Shown here: positions 33,685 through 42,023 of the stretch, one piece after another
How the letters are laid out: each line of letters opens with the position of its first letter
Numbering within the stretch: position 1 is the first letter of the stretch
NCBI GenBank assembly: GCA_937138625.1
Contig: CAKZPF010000003.1
Span: forward strand, 1 to 64,000
DNA length: 64,000 bases
Origin: an uncultured Caulobacteraceae bacterium
Lineage (GTDB): Bacteria > Pseudomonadota > Alphaproteobacteria > Caulobacterales > Caulobacteraceae
Direction: 5' to 3'
Program-made: the position numbers and the translations under genes
Notes under the pieces: generated by a model
What the model was told of the DNA's origin: nothing
The model's input: the letters and a program-made list of their open reading frames with translations, nothing else
The model's database searches: none

Positions 33685-33709
33685 GCAATTGAGAACGGTT
33701 CTCAATTGC
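33685..33709. promoter_or_regulatory. 25-bp palindromic operator upstream of sodB, Fur/Irr type
   Basis: Perfect 12-bp arms GCAATTGAGAAC and GTTCTCAATTGC flank a single G at 33697. The core TGAGAAC-G-GTTCTCA has the 7-1-7 geometry of Fur-family sites and also resembles the Irr box (TTTAGAA-N3-TTCTAAA, from memory). It lies 83 bp before an iron-superoxide dismutase gene, a known target class for iron-responsive regulators. Confidence 0.65.
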
Positions 33710-33791
33710 ATGCAAATTCAAATCTTTATGGCCTTTTGATACGAGATGGCGTAGACATCACCTGCTCATTTCAATTTCAGAAAGGATGACC

Positions 33792-34394
33792 ATGACGACC
33801 ACAGTTGCCATCAAACACAAGCCTTTGCCCTATGCCAAAGATGCGCTCACGCCCGTGATCAGCGCGCGCACCATGGACTATCACTACGACAAGCACCATG
33901 CCGGCTATGTGAAGAAGCTGAACGATGCCATTGGTGGCACCAAATACGAAGAGATGTCGCTTGAGGAGATCATTCTGGAAAGCGCGAAATCCGGCGATAC
34001 GGGTGTGTTCAACAACGCGGCCCAGACCTGGAACCATGATTTTTTCTGGACCTCTATGGGGCCTGATGGCGGCGGCAAGCCCACAGGCAAAATTGCCGAG
34101 ATGATTGACGCCACCTTTGGTGATTATGACACCTTCCGCGAGAAATTTATCTCGGCCGGCACCGGGCAGTTCGGCAGCGGCTGGGTTTGGCTGATTCAAA
34201 ATGGTGATAAGTTGGAAATCGACAGCACCCTGAACGCGCATTTGCCGCTTGAAGATGGCAAAAAAGCGATTCTCGTCTGTGATGTCTGGGAACATGCCTA
34301 TTATCTCGACCATCAAAATGATCGGAAAAGTTTCCTGGAAGGCTTTGTTGATCAGCTGGTAAACTGGTCGTTTGCCAACGAACAGCTGTCATAA
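33792..34394 (+). CDS. sodB: superoxide dismutase, Fe/Mn family (Fe type likely)
   Basis: 200 residues. Metal ligands are visible: His in YHYDKHHAGYV, His in AAQTWNHDFFW, and Asp and His in VCDVWEHAYYLDHQNDR. AAQTWNHDFFW fits the iron type. It disproportionates superoxide in the cytoplasm. Start 33792 follows AAAGG by 6 bases. Its place between adk and rpsM is unusual, with its own palindromic operator upstream and a terminator downstream, so it is an independent unit inside the ribosomal cluster. Confidence 0.95.
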   Translation: MTTTVAIKHKPLPYAKDALTPVISARTMDYHYDKHHAGYVKKLNDAIGGTKYEEMSLEEIILESAKSGDTGVFNNAAQTWNHDFFWTSMGPDGGGKPTGKIAEMIDATFGDYDTFREKFISAGTGQFGSGWVWLIQNGDKLEIDSTLNAHLPLEDGKKAILVCDVWEHAYYLDHQNDRKSFLEGFVDQLVNWSFANEQLS

Positions 34395-34400
34395 ATGACA

Positions 34401-34446
34401 AAAGGCGGGCCAAGGTTAACAAAACAGTGGCCTTGGACCCGCCTTT
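34401..34446 (+). terminator. terminator after sodB
   Basis: AAAGGCGGG plus CCAAGG (34401-34415) pairs with CCTTGG plus CCCGCCTTT (34431-34446) with one bulged A and a 15-nt loop, ending in a T-run. It separates sodB from the alpha operon. Confidence 0.75.
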
Positions 34447-34459
34447 CTTGAAAATGGGC

Positions 34460-34488
34460 TTGACGGCGTAGGGGATCTATGTCTATTC
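34460..34488 (+). promoter_or_regulatory. promoter of rpsM-rpsK-rpoA-rplQ
   Basis: TTGACG (34460-34465), 17-bp spacer, CTATTC (34483-34488). The -10 is weak, but the -35 matches other promoters in this window and it lies just after the sodB terminator. Confidence 0.45.
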
Positions 34489-34578
34489 ACTCCGCTTCGC
34501 AAGTCCATATCGGTCCCCGATGGTTATACGACCGGCGGGGCGTTTTTGCGTCTTGAGACGAGGTTAAGGAGAATTTCT

Positions 34579-34947
34579 ATGGCGCGTATCGCTGGCGTCA
34601 ACATCCCGACGAACAAACGGGTGCTGATTGCGCTTCAATATATTCATGGCATTGGTCCAAAAAAAGCCGAGGAAATTCTGGCGAAAACCAAGATTTCCGC
34701 CACCGCCCGTGTGAACGAGCTGACGGACGCCGAGGTGCTGCAAATTCGCGAAACCATCGACAGTGACTATATGGTCGAAGGGGATCTGCGTCGCGAAGTC
34801 AGCATGAACATCAAACGCTTGATGGATCTGGGCTGCTATCGCGGTTTGCGCCACCGTCGCAGCCTGCCGGTGCGCGGACAACGCACTCACACCAACGCCA
34901 GAACCCGCAAAGGCCCCGCCAAGGCCATCGCCGGCAAGAAGAAATAA
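34579..34947 (+). CDS. rpsM: 30S ribosomal protein S13
   Basis: 122 residues. [20 protein letters not shown] start, H2TH motif with [13 protein letters not shown] and the basic tail [26 protein letters not shown] is 7 bases before ATG 34579. Confidence 0.98.
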   Translation: MARIAGVNIPTNKRVLIALQYIHGIGPKKAEEILAKTKISATARVNELTDAEVLQIRETIDSDYMVEGDLRREVSMNIKRLMDLGCYRGLRHRRSLPVRGQRTHTNARTRKGPAKAIAGKKK

Positions 34948-34957
34948 GGGGTAGACC

Positions 34958-35347
34958 ATGGCCAAAGAGAAAACCCGCGTCCGCCGCCGCGAGCGTAAAA
35001 ACATCGTTTCCGGCGTTGCGCATGTGAACTCCAGCTTCAACAACACCATGATCACCATCGCCGATGCCCAGGGCAACGCGATTTCATGGTCGTCGTCGGG
35101 CATGATGGGCTTCAAGGGCTCGCGCAAATCCACACCATTCGCCGCCCAGATGGCTGCCGAGGATGCGGGCCGCAAAGCCCAAGAGCATGGCATGAAAACC
35201 TTGGAAGTGAACGTCTCGGGCCCAGGTTCGGGCCGCGAAAGCGCACTGCGGGCTTTGCAGTCTGTGGGCTTCACCATCACCTCTATTCGTGATGTGACCC
35301 CCATTCCGCACAATGGCTGCCGTCCGCCCAAGCGCCGCCGCGTCTGA
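34958..35347 (+). CDS. rpsK: 30S ribosomal protein S11
   Basis: 129 residues. [20 protein letters not shown] and the C-terminal [18 protein letters not shown] are diagnostic. Part of the 30S platform at the mRNA exit. Confidence 0.98.
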   Translation: MAKEKTRVRRRERKNIVSGVAHVNSSFNNTMITIADAQGNAISWSSSGMMGFKGSRKSTPFAAQMAAEDAGRKAQEHGMKTLEVNVSGPGSGRESALRALQSVGFTITSIRDVTPIPHNGCRPPKRRRV

Positions 35348-35416
35348 GGATTGGTGATTTTGCGCCCGACACTGGTACCGATCGGGCTGCACAACAAATA
35401 AAGAAGGATCAACACT

Positions 35417-36448
35417 GTGATTGAAAAAAACTGGCAAGAACTGATCCGCCCGGAAAAACCTGTCATCGAGACAGGCCGTGACAAAACCCGCCTGGCGCGC
35501 GTGATTCTCGAGCCGCTGGAACGTGGCTATGGGATGACTTTGGGCAACGCCCTGCGGCGTGTGCTGTTGTCGTCTTTGCAAGGGGCGGCTGTGACGTCGG
35601 TGCAAATTGATGGCGTGGTTCACGAGTTTTCTTCGATCCCCGGTGTGCGCGAAGACGTCACCGACCTGATCCTGAACATCAAAGGTTTGGCCCTGAAGCT
35701 GCACGCCGAAGGCCCCCGCCGCATGACCCTGAAGGCCACAGGCCCTGGTGTGGTGAAGGCCTCGGACATCGAAGTGCCAACCGAGATTGAAATCATGAAC
35801 CCCGACTTGGTGCTGTGTCACCTTGACGAGGGTGCCAGCCTGCGCATCGAGTTCACGGTGGATATGGGTAAGGGCTATGTGCCGTCCGAGCGTAACCGCC
35901 CCGATGATGCCCCCATTGGCCTGATCGCTGTCGACAGCCTGTTTTCGCCTGTGCGTCGTGTGTCCTATCGGGTGGAAAACACCCGTGAAGGCCAAGTGCT
36001 GGATTATGACAAGCTGACGCTTGAGGTTGAAACCGACGGCACCGTCACCCCTGAAGACGCCGTGGCTTTTGCTGCGCGCATTCTGCAAGACCAATTGCAG
36101 GTTCTGGTGCCGTTTGAAGAGGCCCTTTCGACCGGTGGCAACACCCCATCGTCCGAGCCCAAAATCGATCTGCCATTCCCACCGGCCTTGCTGAAAAAGG
36201 TTGAGGAGCTGGAGCTGAGCGTGCGTTCGGCCAACTGCTTGAAGAACGACAACATCGTCTATATTGGTGATCTGGTACAGAAGTCGGAAAGCGAAATGTT
36301 GCGCACACCGAACTTTGGTCGCAAGTCGCTGAACGAAATCAAAGAAGTGCTCACCGATATGGGCCTAAGCTTGGGCATGGAAATCTCCGAGTGGCCGCCT
36401 GAAAATGTCGAAGAGCTGGTCCGCAAATACGAAGACCATATTGCCTAA
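35417..36448 (+). CDS. rpoA: RNA polymerase alpha subunit
   Basis: 343 residues, GTG start ([15 protein letters not shown]) with AAGGA upstream. The N-terminal domain dimerises ([19 protein letters not shown]); the C-terminal domain that binds UP elements and activators ends with [18 protein letters not shown]. The 69-bp gap after rpsK shows no terminator. Confidence 0.98.
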   Translation: MIEKNWQELIRPEKPVIETGRDKTRLARVILEPLERGYGMTLGNALRRVLLSSLQGAAVTSVQIDGVVHEFSSIPGVREDVTDLILNIKGLALKLHAEGPRRMTLKATGPGVVKASDIEVPTEIEIMNPDLVLCHLDEGASLRIEFTVDMGKGYVPSERNRPDDAPIGLIAVDSLFSPVRRVSYRVENTREGQVLDYDKLTLEVETDGTVTPEDAVAFAARILQDQLQVLVPFEEALSTGGNTPSSEPKIDLPFPPALLKKVEELELSVRSANCLKNDNIVYIGDLVQKSESEMLRTPNFGRKSLNEIKEVLTDMGLSLGMEISEWPPENVEELVRKYEDHIA

Positions 36449-36460
36449 AGGAACACCAAG

Positions 36461-36892
36461 ATGCGTCACGGAAAAGCACACCGCAAGCTGAACCGCACCA
36501 CCAGCCACCGCAAGGCGATGTTTGCCAATATGGCCGCGTCCTTGATCGAGCATGAGCAAATCATCACCACCTTGCCCAAGGCCAAGGAGATGAAGCCGCT
36601 GATGGACAAATTGATCACACTGGCCAAGCGTGGCGATTTGCACGCCCGTCGTCAGGCCATTGCCAAGGTTCGCGATGTCGAGCGCGTCGGCAAGCTGTTT
36701 GATGTGCTGGCGGATCGCTACAAAGACCGCAATGGTGGCTACACCCGCGTTCTGAAAGCCGGGTTCCGCCAAGGCGACCAAGCCCCAGTGGCCGTCATCG
36801 AGTTGGTCGATCGCGACGTCGAGGCCCGTGGCCGTATCGACCGCGAGCGTCTGGCCGCTGAGAACGGTGAGATGGAGAGCGCGAAAGCCTAA
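36461..36892 (+). CDS. rplQ: 50S ribosomal protein L17
   Basis: 143 residues. [20 protein letters not shown] start and [17 protein letters not shown]. Last gene of the alpha operon, followed by a strong terminator. Confidence 0.97.
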   Translation: MRHGKAHRKLNRTTSHRKAMFANMAASLIEHEQIITTLPKAKEMKPLMDKLITLAKRGDLHARRQAIAKVRDVERVGKLFDVLADRYKDRNGGYTRVLKAGFRQGDQAPVAVIELVDRDVEARGRIDRERLAAENGEMESAKA

Positions 36893-36921
36893 ACCGGTTG
36901 CGCGTTGAGCCAATAGAATTC

Positions 36922-36949
36922 AAAGGCAGCCTGCGGGCTGCCTTTTTTT
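36922..36949 (+). terminator. rho-independent terminator after rplQ
   Basis: AAAGGCAGCC (36922-36931), loop TGCG, GGCTGCCTTT (36936-36945), then further T residues to 36949. Confidence 0.95.
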
Positions 36950-37068
36950 CTGTCTCTGGGAACATCTTGGCTTTTGTGGACGGGCTGTGGCCGGGCCGCG
37001 AAATTTCTATTTCGTCATCTTGTATCTCTGGCCTTTTTTTGGCCGGAATCATGACTATCTATGTCGTC

Positions 37069-38532
37069 ATGAAAAAGTTTTCGTTTTGGATGATTTTGGC
37101 TTGGGTTTTGGCGGCGTGCTCGCCCCCCCAAACCTCGGATGCCGCGCCCTCTGAGGCCACACAGCAAAGCCCGCTTGCGACACCAGATTGGTTGAAATCC
37201 GGTGGCCTAGCCAAGCGCGAAGTGCCGCGGTCGGATGAGGAGGTCAAACTTTCTTATGCGCCTGTGGTCAGCCGCGTGGCGCCCTCGGTGGTCAATGTCT
37301 ATTCGCAGCGGGTGGTGAAATCCCAGGCCAGCGTGATCCAAGATCCGTTTTTCCGTCGATTTTTTGGTGGTAATTTTGGCGTGCCCCGGGAACGGGTGGA
37401 ACAGTCTTTGGGCTCGGGCGTCATCGTGCGCTCGGACGGTATCGTCGTCACCAACCACCATGTGGTCGCAGATGCCACAGCCTTGAAGGTGGTTTTGAAC
37501 GACCGGCGGGAATACACAGCCAAAACCCTTCTCAGTGATCCCAAGGCCGACTTGGCGATCTTGCAACTGGAAAACGCCGAGGGCTTGCCCTCCGTCGCCA
37601 TCGACGACAGCGAAGACCTGGCGGTCGGGGATTTGGTCTTGGCGCTGGGCAATCCGTTCGGTGTGGGGCAAACGGTGACCTCCGGCATCATTTCGGCCTT
37701 GGCGCGCTCGGATGTAGGCATCACGGATTATTCGTTTTTTATCCAAACGGATGCGGCCATCAACCCTGGAAACTCAGGCGGGGCCTTGGTGGACATCAAT
37801 GGCAATCTGATTGGCGTGAACACGGCGATTTTTTCTCGTGGCGGGGGCTCAAACGGCATTGGTTTTGCCATTCCGGCGGCCATGGTCAAACGGGTTGTGG
37901 ACAGCGCCATCGGCGGTGAACGCTTTGTGGAACGGCCTTGGTTCGGCATCAAGGGCCAGACGGTGAGCCAAGACATCGCCCAAAGCCTGAACCTCGATCG
38001 GCCACAGGGCCTGTTGATCTCTGAGCTCTATGCCCAAGGGCCAGCGGTCAAAGCGGGCCTGAAGCGGGGGGATGTGATCCTCAGCATTGATGGTCAGGCC
38101 ATCAACGACGAGGCCGCCTTGAAATATCGCGCGGGCGTCAAACGTCCTGGAGAACGGGTCGAGGTGGTGTATGCCCGCAACGGCAAACGTCAGCGCGTGC
38201 AGATGGAAGCCGCCGCCCTGCCAAAAACGCCCAAGTCCCAGTACCGGACGCTGGATGGCCAACAGCCCCTGGCCGGTGCCACGGTCGCAAGTCTCAGCCC
38301 TGCGCTTGCTGATGCCTTGGATCTTGATCCCTTTGCCCAAGGGGTGGTGATCGTTGAGCTGGGCCGGGGCAGCATCGCCGCGCGGGCCGGATTCCGCACG
38401 GGGGATGTGATCGAAAGCTTGAACGGTGCGGCCATATCCTCGGCGGCTGAATTGAACGCGGCACTGACATCGGCCGAAACTTGGCAACTGACGCTGATTC
38501 GCAATGGTCGCCGTCTGCGCGCCCGCTTCTAA
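37069..38532 (+). CDS. DegP/DegQ-like serine protease, predicted lipoprotein
   Basis: 487 residues. The N-terminus is a lipoprotein signal (VLAACS lipobox, Cys17), so it is probably membrane-anchored and faces the periplasm, unlike soluble DegP. The trypsin-like domain has His131 (TNHHVV), Asp161 (DPKADLAI) and Ser236 (NPGNSGGAL). Two PDZ domains follow (about 280-370 and 395-487). It would degrade misfolded envelope proteins. Start 37069 is chosen from the lipobox; an in-frame ATG at 37051 is the alternative and neither has a strong Shine-Dalgarno. Confidence 0.9.
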   Translation: MKKFSFWMILAWVLAACSPPQTSDAAPSEATQQSPLATPDWLKSGGLAKREVPRSDEEVKLSYAPVVSRVAPSVVNVYSQRVVKSQASVIQDPFFRRFFGGNFGVPRERVEQSLGSGVIVRSDGIVVTNHHVVADATALKVVLNDRREYTAKTLLSDPKADLAILQLENAEGLPSVAIDDSEDLAVGDLVLALGNPFGVGQTVTSGIISALARSDVGITDYSFFIQTDAAINPGNSGGALVDINGNLIGVNTAIFSRGGGSNGIGFAIPAAMVKRVVDSAIGGERFVERPWFGIKGQTVSQDIAQSLNLDRPQGLLISELYAQGPAVKAGLKRGDVILSIDGQAINDEAALKYRAGVKRPGERVEVVYARNGKRQRVQMEAAALPKTPKSQYRTLDGQQPLAGATVASLSPALADALDLDPFAQGVVIVELGRGSIAARAGFRTGDVIESLNGAAISSAAELNAALTSAETWQLTLIRNGRRLRARF

Positions 38533-38576
38533 GGGGTATCGCCTAGGCAGTGGCGGCCCTTGTGGTATAAGGGCAC

Positions 38577-39914
38577 ATGAGTGATTTGTTCGCAAAGGCA
38601 GGCTTGGGCTTTGACAGCCAACAGGTGACTGATGACCAAGGCCCCGCAGGCCCCTTGGCGGATCAGCTGCGCCCCAAACATGTCGCGGATGTCGTCGGCC
38701 AAGACCACTTGCTGGGGCCTGAGGGCACCCTGACCCGTTTGATCGCGGCCGGACATTTGCCCTCGCTGATTTTTTGGGGGCCGCCAGGCACGGGCAAAAC
38801 CACCATCGCGCGGCTTTTGGCCCAAGACACGGGGCATCAATTCCAACAAATCTCGGCCGTGTTTTCTGGCGTGGCGGATTTGAAAAAGGCTTTTGAAGCC
38901 GCCAAGACCCGCCGCCGCGCTGGCCAGCGTACCCTGTTATTTGTCGATGAGATCCATCGTTTCAACCGCGCCCAACAGGACGGCTTTCTGCCCTATGTCG
39001 AGGATGGCACCATCACCTTGCTGGGGGCGACCACGGAAAACCCATCTTTTGCCCTGAACGGGGCGTTGTTGTCCCGGGCGCAGGTCATGGTGCTGAAACG
39101 TCTGGACGAGGCGGCACTCGAGACCCTGTTGCAACGCGCCGAGGCCACATGCGAACGCCAATTGCCCCTGACCGCCGAGGCCAGGGCGCATTTGATCCAT
39201 ATGGCCGACGGGGACGGGCGCTATTTGCTGGGCCTGGCCGAAGACCTGTTGCGCGGCCCCGACACGCCAGAGCATCTGGATGTCCAAGGCTTGGGCCAAC
39301 GCTTGCAAACCCGGGCCCCGGCCTATGATCGCAACCGCGAAGAGCATTACAACCTGATCTCGGCGCTGCACAAATCCGTGCGCGGCTCGGACCCTGACGC
39401 GGCGCTTTACTGGATGGCGCGGATGCTGGAAGGCGGCGAAGATCCCCTATATCTGGCCCGGCGTTTGGTGCGCATGGCCGTGGAAGACATTGGGCTCGCC
39501 GACCCAGGCGCCTTGCGCGCTGCCATGGCCGCCAAGGATTGCTATGAGTTCCTTGGCGCGCCCGAGGGCGAATTGGCGCTGATGCAGGTGGCGGTGCATT
39601 TGGCCGCCGCGCCGAAATCCAATGCGGTGTATGTGGCCGATAAACGCGCGCGGAAACTGGCCAAGCAGACCGGATCCTTGATGCCCCCGGCGCACATTCT
39701 GAACGCGCCGACCAAGATGATGAAGACCTTGGGCTATGGCGACGGCTATGAATATGACCATGATGTCGAAGGCGGCGTATCGGGACAGCACTATTTCCCC
39801 GATGGCGTCGCGCGGCCCACGCTCTATGAGCCCAAGGACGCGGGCTTTGAAGCCCGCCTTGCCGAACGCTTGCAACAGATCGCCCGCATTCGCGCCGAAC
39901 GGGCAGGGGACTGA
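38577..39914 (+). CDS. rarA: RarA/MgsA replication-associated AAA+ ATPase
   Basis: 445 residues. Walker A GPPGTGKT, Walker [12 protein letters not shown] and sensor [11 protein letters not shown] are intact; the C-terminal tetramerisation region includes the [15 protein letters not shown] block. It acts at stalled replication forks. It starts 45 bp after the protease gene and overlaps no neighbour. Confidence 0.96.
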   Translation: MSDLFAKAGLGFDSQQVTDDQGPAGPLADQLRPKHVADVVGQDHLLGPEGTLTRLIAAGHLPSLIFWGPPGTGKTTIARLLAQDTGHQFQQISAVFSGVADLKKAFEAAKTRRRAGQRTLLFVDEIHRFNRAQQDGFLPYVEDGTITLLGATTENPSFALNGALLSRAQVMVLKRLDEAALETLLQRAEATCERQLPLTAEARAHLIHMADGDGRYLLGLAEDLLRGPDTPEHLDVQGLGQRLQTRAPAYDRNREEHYNLISALHKSVRGSDPDAALYWMARMLEGGEDPLYLARRLVRMAVEDIGLADPGALRAAMAAKDCYEFLGAPEGELALMQVAVHLAAAPKSNAVYVADKRARKLAKQTGSLMPPAHILNAPTKMMKTLGYGDGYEYDHDVEGGVSGQHYFPDGVARPTLYEPKDAGFEARLAERLQQIARIRAERAGD

Positions 39915-39916
39915 CC

Positions 39917-40672
39917 ATGACCAACCACACTCCCACCCCCACACCGGATGATCTGGTGATCCATCAAGACGCGCATGTCCTTGTGATCAACAAACCCAGT
40001 GGCCTGGCGGTGCAGGCGGGACGGGGTCTGACCGAGTCGCTTGAGGATCACTTGCGGCCCTTCGCCAAATCCAAAGGGCGGATGCCCAAACTGGTGCATC
40101 GCCTGGATCGGGGCACATCCGGCGTGATGGTGGTGGCGCGTACCAAACCGGCGGCGGCTTTCCTCAGCGACGCTTTTGCTCGGCGTCAGGTGCAGAAAAC
40201 CTATTGGGCGGTGGTGGCGGGCACCCTGCCGCAGCCTTCCGGCACCCTGGATCACCCCCTGCGGCGGCAAAACAACCGTCAGGGCGGACCGGATCTGATG
40301 CAGGTGTGTGATGCGAATGCCGAGGGCGCACAAGACGCCCGCACGACCTATCGCACCTTGGCGGTGGGCGATGGGCTCAGTTTGCTGGCCTGCCAGCCCA
40401 AAACCGGGCGTATGCATCAAATTCGGGTGCATCTGGCCCATGCCGGGTGTCCCATCGTTGGTGATCCCCTTTATGGCGGCCCCATCTGGCCAGAAAGCGC
40501 GCGCCTGCATTTGCATGCGTATCGTCTGGCCTGTGATCACCCTGGCGGGGGGACGCTTGAGGGCGTGGTGCCACCGCCTGCGGATCTGCAAGCGGCCTGG
40601 CGCGATCGCGGGCTGACCCTGCCCACAGAGATGGTCACGCGCCCCCAAGTCGTGCTAGAGACCCCGGCATGA
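39917..40672 (+). CDS. RluA-family pseudouridine synthase without S4 domain
   Basis: 251 residues. The catalytic Asp lies in HRLDRGTSGVMVVA, with QKTYWAVV and KTGRMHQIRVHL motifs. It lacks the N-terminal S4 domain, like RluA or TruC. The target RNA cannot be told from sequence. It starts 3 bases after rarA and overlaps crcB by ATGA. A second, S4-containing paralogue lies just beyond crcB. Confidence 0.9.
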   Translation: MTNHTPTPTPDDLVIHQDAHVLVINKPSGLAVQAGRGLTESLEDHLRPFAKSKGRMPKLVHRLDRGTSGVMVVARTKPAAAFLSDAFARRQVQKTYWAVVAGTLPQPSGTLDHPLRRQNNRQGGPDLMQVCDANAEGAQDARTTYRTLAVGDGLSLLACQPKTGRMHQIRVHLAHAGCPIVGDPLYGGPIWPESARLHLHAYRLACDHPGGGTLEGVVPPPADLQAAWRDRGLTLPTEMVTRPQVVLETPA

Positions 40673-41049
40673 AAGAGATGATGCTGGTGGGATTGGGCGG
40701 CGGCTTGGGCGCCATGACGCGCTTCGGTGTCGGGCGCGCGGTGATGGGCGCAGGCTTTGCCGGGCTGCCCGTGGTCACCTTTGTGGTCAATATCCTGGGG
40801 TGTTTGGGTTTGGGTCTGCTGGTGGGCTGGATGGCCACCCGCGGTCAAGCTTTGCAGGGTCCGGCTTGGGCCTTTTTTGCTGTCGGTTTGTGTGGGGGGA
40901 TGACCACCTTTTCCACCTTTGCCTTCGAGCTTTGGCGCGCCGCCGACAGTGGCCGCCTGGGGATGGGGCTTGGATACCTGCTGGCCAGTGTGGGCCTCGG
41001 TGTGTTGGCGGTTTGGGCGGGCTATAGCCTGGCACGGGGGGCGGTATGA
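40669..41049 (+). CDS. crcB: CrcB/Fluc fluoride channel
   Basis: 126 residues, four hydrophobic segments. The family signatures VNILGCLGLGLL and GLCGGMTTFSTFAFE (with the Phe-box residues) are present. It exports fluoride as a dual-topology dimer. Its start and stop overlap both neighbouring pseudouridine synthase genes by ATGA, so translation is coupled. No fluoride riboswitch is visible at its start. Confidence 0.94.
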   Translation: MKEMMLVGLGGGLGAMTRFGVGRAVMGAGFAGLPVVTFVVNILGCLGLGLLVGWMATRGQALQGPAWAFFAVGLCGGMTTFSTFAFELWRAADSGRLGMGLGYLLASVGLGVLAVWAGYSLARGAV

Positions 41050-42014
41050 GCCAGATTGAACTGCGGGCCATCACCAATGCTGACGGCGAAGGCCGCCTGG
41101 ATCGCTGGTTCAAGCGGTATTTTCCTCATGTCAAACATGGACAGCTTGAAAAGCTCTGCCGTACGGGTCAGGTGCGGGTGGATGGCAGGCGCGTCAAACC
41201 CAACAGTCGGGTCGAACCCGGTCAGCAGGTGCGCTTACCGCCCCAGGTGACCAACCCCTTGCCTGATGACAAAGCCCCCGATGCCCTCAGCAAAGCCGAC
41301 CAAGAGCTGATCAAAAGCCTGGTGATCTATGAAGATGAACACCTGCTGGCTCTGAACAAGCCCAGTGGTTTGGCGGTGCAGGGCGGCAGCAAAACCCGCC
41401 GTCATGTGGACGGCCTGTTGGCGGCCTTTGGCACGGGGGTGGACAAGCCACGTTTGGTGCATCGGTTGGACCGTGACACCTCGGGTTTGCTGTTGGTGGC
41501 CAAAACCCCTGCGGTGGCCAAGCATTTGACCCGCGCCTTTGCCGACCGGAAAACGGAAAAGACCTATTTGGCCTTGGTGGCTGGGGTGCCCAAACCCAAG
41601 GTCGGCCAGATTAATGTGCCGCTGATCAAGGGCACAGACCTGGATCGCGAACGCATGCGCCCGGCCCAAGATCATGAAAAAGGCGATGGGGCTTTGACGA
41701 GTTACAAGGTCCTAAGCCAACATCACGGCCAGGTTTCCTTGGTGGCGTTGCGGCCGCACACGGGGCGTACGCACCAGTTGCGGGTCCACATGGAGGCCAT
41801 CGGCCACCCCATTGTCGCTGACCCCAAATATGGCAACCAACACAGCACAGAGCGTGGCGAGGGGCTACAGCTACAGCTTCATGCTGAAAGCTTGGCGTTT
41901 GAACACCCAGATGGCTATCGTATGCAGCTGCGGGCACCACTGTCCGAGACCTTTTTGGCGGGGCTGGCGCGGTATGATGCGATCAATCCCGAGATACCCG
42001 ACATCGAGTTTTAG
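41046..42014 (+). CDS. rluC: RluC-type 23S rRNA pseudouridine synthase
   Basis: 322 residues. An S4 RNA-binding domain (about 10-70; LDRWFKRYFP, VRVDGRRVKPNSRVEPGQ) precedes the catalytic domain with HRLDRDTSGLLLVAK and HTGRTHQLRVHM. This architecture fits RluC/RluD; synteny with crcB, a HAD phosphatase and ATP12 favours RluC. Confidence 0.88.
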   Translation: MSQIELRAITNADGEGRLDRWFKRYFPHVKHGQLEKLCRTGQVRVDGRRVKPNSRVEPGQQVRLPPQVTNPLPDDKAPDALSKADQELIKSLVIYEDEHLLALNKPSGLAVQGGSKTRRHVDGLLAAFGTGVDKPRLVHRLDRDTSGLLLVAKTPAVAKHLTRAFADRKTEKTYLALVAGVPKPKVGQINVPLIKGTDLDRERMRPAQDHEKGDGALTSYKVLSQHHGQVSLVALRPHTGRTHQLRVHMEAIGHPIVADPKYGNQHSTERGEGLQLQLHAESLAFEHPDGYRMQLRAPLSETFLAGLARYDAINPEIPDIEF

Positions 42015-42023
42015 GGGGACCCA

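Noticed and set aside
37031-37045. GGCC-T7-GGCC inverted repeat before the protease gene as a terminator
   Set aside because: The T-run is in the loop and not after the stem; the real rplQ terminator is at 36922-36949.
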